From: Todiramphus chloris collaris
Lineage: Eukaryota; Chordata; Aves; Coraciiformes; Alcedinidae
Length of the DNA stretch: 64,000 bases
Direction: 5' to 3'
Assembly (NCBI GenBank): GCA_025345505.1
Contig: JANVCC010000018.1
Location: 40,225,242-40,289,241 of the forward strand
Part shown: positions 60,999 through 64,000 of the stretch, in pieces
Position numbering within the stretch: position 1 is the stretch's first letter
Layout of the letters: each line of letters begins with the position of its first letter
Notes under the pieces: model-generated
Seen by the model: only the letters and a program-made list of their open reading frames with translations
Told to the model about the DNA's origin: nothing
Databases searched by the model: none
Translations under genes and position numbers: made by a program

Positions 60999-61057
60999 AT
61001 TTAGGCTGGACTTGATGATCTCAAAGGTCTATTCCAGCCTCAACAATAGTTCTGTGT
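60999..61057 (+). mobile_element. CR1 3' terminal fragment
   Basis: GGCTGGACTTGATGATCTCA, then AAGGTC, then TTCCAGCCTCAACAATAGTTCTGTG, matches the CR1 3' block and a worn tail. No ORF2 is present. A CAAAA-rich stretch follows at 61085-61140. Confidence 0.75.
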
Positions 61058-61084
61058 AATGCCAACAATAGGTATTTGGTTAAA

Positions 61085-61140
61085 AAGAAACAAAAACCAG
61101 AAAAACCAAACAAAAACAAACCAAAACCAAACAACCAAAT
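61085..61140. repeat. A/C-rich (CAAAA)n-like low-complexity tract
   Basis: Only A and C for most of its length, with one G, in irregular CAAAA and CCAAA units. It lies 28 bases downstream of a CR1 tail and could derive from expansion near it. Confidence 0.8.
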
Positions 61141-61402
61141 CTTGAAATGCACTTAATGTGGATATCAAAGCTTAGCACACTTTTATTTATGAAATATTTT
61201 CCTATTTTTTCTGTCCTTCATGAATTAAGCATAGTCTCATCTTCAATGTATCTTCAATGTTCCCTGAATTCCCTGTGTTGTTGGATGAGGCTGAAGTTTA
61301 TGATGCTGATAGATTTAATTTAATAAAGGTATTTTCCAGCTTAATGGGGAGGAATTCTGGGTGTATCAATCAGGGAAACAACACAATAAAATGATGGCAC
61401 AT

Positions 61403-61877
61403 TGTAGGTCTGGTTGAGCTGCTTTTCCCTATACAGCCTTCATGCTGCAGTACTGGGAGCTGGAGGGTGTTGATAACACACCCATGTTATGACTGACAGT
61501 GCTCACATGGCACCAGAGGCTGGAGGGCAAGATCAGGGAGGGGATACAGCCGACCTGAGCTGACCAGTGGGATATTCCATACCATATGACGTCAGCTCAA
61601 CTATAAAGGGAGAGGGCAGGAAGAGGATGGGTGGGCATTCGGCTTGTCCTTCGAGCAACTGCTACGTGTTCTGGAGCCCTGCTTCCTGGACTTGGCCCAA
61701 CATCACCTGCGGACAGGAAGTAGAGAATAACATCTTTGTCTATCATAACCCACGGTTCTTTTTTTTTTTTTTTTTTTCATCTTATTCTGTCCCCGCATGA
61801 TGTGCTGATGGGGGTTGGGGGAAATGATAGAAGGGCTTGGTGGGTACCTGGTGCCCAACCAGGGTAAACTCACCACA
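61403..61877 (+). mobile_element. Solo LTR, second copy of the family at 24941
   Basis: Starts TGTAGGTCTGGTTGAGC and ends AACTCACCACA. It follows the copy at 24941-25392 (reverse complement) over its full length, including the CCCATGTTATGACTGACAGT segment, with a small deletion at the 5' end and a run of about 19 T (61758-61776) where the other copy has GCTCTTTGCG. The flanks CACAT (61398-61402) and CACAC (61878-61882) could be a 5-bp target duplication with one change, which does not agree with the 4-bp reading of the other copy. No internal sequence is attached. Confidence 0.83.
61587..61607 (+). promoter_or_regulatory. LTR core promoter: CRE-like site and TATA box
   Basis: TGACGTCA (61587-61594) followed 7 bases later by TATAAA (61602-61607), preceded by GATATTCCATACCATA. 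The pair and spacing are identical to the copy at 25197-25217. A transcript would start about 25-30 bases downstream of the TATA box. Confidence 0.6.
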
Positions 61878-64000
61878 CACACTTGATAAGGAGAGTTTTT
61901 CTGAGTAGTTTTTGATCATATTGAGCATTGCCTTGCTCTGAAGGACAACACACTTTAAGGAAAGGGAGGCCTAAACAGAGACTATCTACTTTTCTTTAAA
62001 AGTCTTTTAGTTTACGTCATATACAATTTAATAAGCTCAAGTCATAGATATGATGTAGTTGTTCCTTCAGGGGAAAAACTACAGGTGCTAAATAGAACAT
62101 AAATATTGTGTGATCCTAGATAAAAGCAGAAGAAACAAGAAAAGAAAAAAAAAATCTGCCTTGAGAGACAGATTAGCTTGAAACCTAAGAATTAAAGGAG
62201 TGATTCTGAAAAGAATGTATGGAAAAAGTAACAATCAGATTAGAAAATATGACAGAACAAGATTTGTGATTCCCTTAAGCAATCTTTGAAGATCAAAAGT
62301 ACTGAGGAATATACCTCATTTTTTCACAAAGGGAGGGGGAGTAAATACTGCCAAATGAGACACACCTATCTGCAGCCAACCCGTATCATATCTTGCTCTC
62401 TGGTAACAACTGCAAAGCATTCAGCACTCCTGTAGAACAAAAGCATCTAGGTTCACGTGTTCATAGGCTGTTTCATTACTCAACTTTATGCAATATTGCT
62501 CAGAGAAAAGTCTGCACTCAGGCTTTCCCTCATCACGTTCACTACTGAGGATTACAAATTCAGTATGAATTTTCCAGGGAGATTTTCAAGCTTAATTTTG
62601 AGCATTATCAAATCTATTAGGTCTTCTGCTTTATGGGTCTCACATTTGAGTTTTATGATTTGCCCTGTCATGTTTTGACATAGTGCCAAGAAGCCAGGTG
62701 CAGAAATGTCTAGGAATCCACAACACACTGGGACTGATCCCACATTCTCAGACACTTAGACAAAATATAGAATTATAATCCATATATTGAAATAATGTGG
62801 TTTGTATACATTAGACAAATGGTTAACAGTCCTTTCTTTTAATTTTCCCTTTGACTTTGATGCAATAAACTTAGTTATGGGGGAATATCACTAGACGCAC
62901 ACATTTCTCTGTTACTGAATCAGTAAACTTTTTTTCATGGTGCCTTGACAGGTTAGCAGTAATGGAGATTTTTACTCAGTAAGGACAGCGGTCTGAATAA
63001 AACAGATAGGCAATGAATAATGAGTGAAAGATTTTGAAAAGAAGCCTAAGAGAGACAATAGATCAATTGGATCTAGATTTCAATTTCTCCTGGATTTGGG
63101 TCCTTAATTCCCCTAAATTACTTCTGAAAAGCCTAGCCTTAGACATTTCCATGATCAGACCTCTAGCAAAAGTTTCTGTTATGTTGCTTTGCCTACATTA
63201 TAATGTCAATAACAAAGAGACAAACTTGAAGAAAAGACAGTTGCAGGAATTCTTCACTGGGATTTACTACACATATGAGGGATTTCAAATGTTCTTAGCT
63301 GCAGGAGCTAACCAGATATTTCACCTAACCTAGCAGTGTGGGATTAATCCATGCCCCAAGGAAATAAGCAGAAATTATCCCAGATATTTCTTGCATGTTT
63401 TATTATGGTCAAATTGTAATAAAGTGAGAAAGTAATTATAAAAAACTCCATACAAGTGAACAAAAAAACCCAAAATGAAATTGAAAAGAAAAAAATAGTA
63501 GTAAATATAGTAGTAAAATATAGTAGTAAAATAATAAGTAGTACAAAAATAAGTAGTAAAATATATTAGTAAAAATAGTAGTAAAAGTATTTCTATATTA
63601 CATTTCTGTTTCTTGACCATCACTAACCTGTGGAACTTCCTGGAAAGCTCTGGGATCTGCTATATGCTCTTGGAGCTGAGCTTCAGAAAGGAGGACATTT
63701 AGCAGATGTCTGGATAAGAAAGTATTGATACATTGATAACTTACCTACTAGAAATGCTGCAGTATCTCACACATACCTTACACCAGAGAGTTTTTATTTA
63801 TGTATACTCAAACTTCATATTTTTTTAGTTATGTATACTCAAAAGTAATGAGCTTTTTTTTTTTAGCATTTGTAAGTATCATTTTTTGGTTTTTTTTTTG
63901 TTTGTTTTTTTTTATTTCCATGGTTCAACTCCTCTTGCTTTTTTGTGTTTTATTGTTGTTGCTCTGGTGGTGGTGGTTTGGTTTTTTTTGTTTTGTTTTA
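61878..64000. other. Unique AT-rich sequence with simple repeats
   Basis: No gene recognised. A 99-codon open frame at 63034-63333 (plus) has no motif that I know. It holds a TAGTAAA-type array (63496-63588) and T/G-rich sequence at the right edge (63840-64000). Confidence 0.5.
63496..63588. repeat. Degenerate (TAGTAAAA)n-type tandem array
   Basis: About ten copies of a unit resembling TAGTAAAA or TAGTAGTAAAATA over 93 bases, built only of A, T and G with one C. It is a small AT-rich minisatellite; it gives a Tyr-rich open frame on minus (63375-63623) that is not coding. Confidence 0.8.

Noticed and set aside
63034-63333. 99-codon plus-strand frame
   Set aside because: Amphipathic-looking but without any known motif, promoter or splice context; kept only as background.
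63496-63588. Possible CRISPR-like array
   Set aside because: The units are short, AT-only and degenerate without unique spacers, in an animal genome; it is a minisatellite.

Overview
The window reads as bird nuclear DNA: AT-rich, without an operon or any dense coding, and packed with chicken repeat 1 (CR1) non-LTR retrotransposons that end in the avian CR1 tail (repeats of ATTCTRTG), plus endogenous-retrovirus LTRs of avian type. I recognise no complete host gene. By my boundaries about 17 CR1 copies cover roughly 15 kb of 64 kb (near 24%). That is far more than most birds carry and would suit a lineage with a known CR1 expansion, such as woodpeckers and their relatives; this lineage guess is inference.

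Layout. 1-4270 is unique sequence with microsatellites, one crossed by a 10-N gap. 4271-8300 holds two minus-strand CR1s, one split by an 82-bp CR1 tail and one with an open ORF2 C-terminus. 8301-19599 is mostly unique, with three plus-strand CR1 pieces and one candidate host terminal exon (13951-14080, minus). 19600-19945 is a decayed LTR. 23740-25522 is the 3' part of an ERVL-like provirus: integrase remnant, polypurine tract and 3' LTR, with a second LTR of another family inserted in that LTR. 28814-29312 is a CR1 with a G/T-rich expansion. 31796-35885 is a dense block of three CR1s, the middle one cut by a 353-bp solo LTR. 41123-41952 is another CR1. 47257-48557 is a CR1 cut by an 844-bp solo LTR of the ERVL-like family. 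49750-54380 is an old CR1 that received two younger CR1 insertions. 55070-56628 is a CR1 of the same subfamily as the one at 33168. 60999-61057 is a CR1 tail, and 61403-61877 is a second copy of the LTR nested at 24941, in opposite orientation.

These parts do not form a pathway. What they give is a layered insertion history: older CR1s, then younger CR1s and LTRs landing inside them, with target-site duplications or microhomology still readable. I found no evidence of a new biological system. The observations most worth checking are the CR1-in-CR1 nest with its junction microhomologies, the stop codon shared by two CR1 copies 22 kb apart, and the unidentified candidate exon at 13951-14080.
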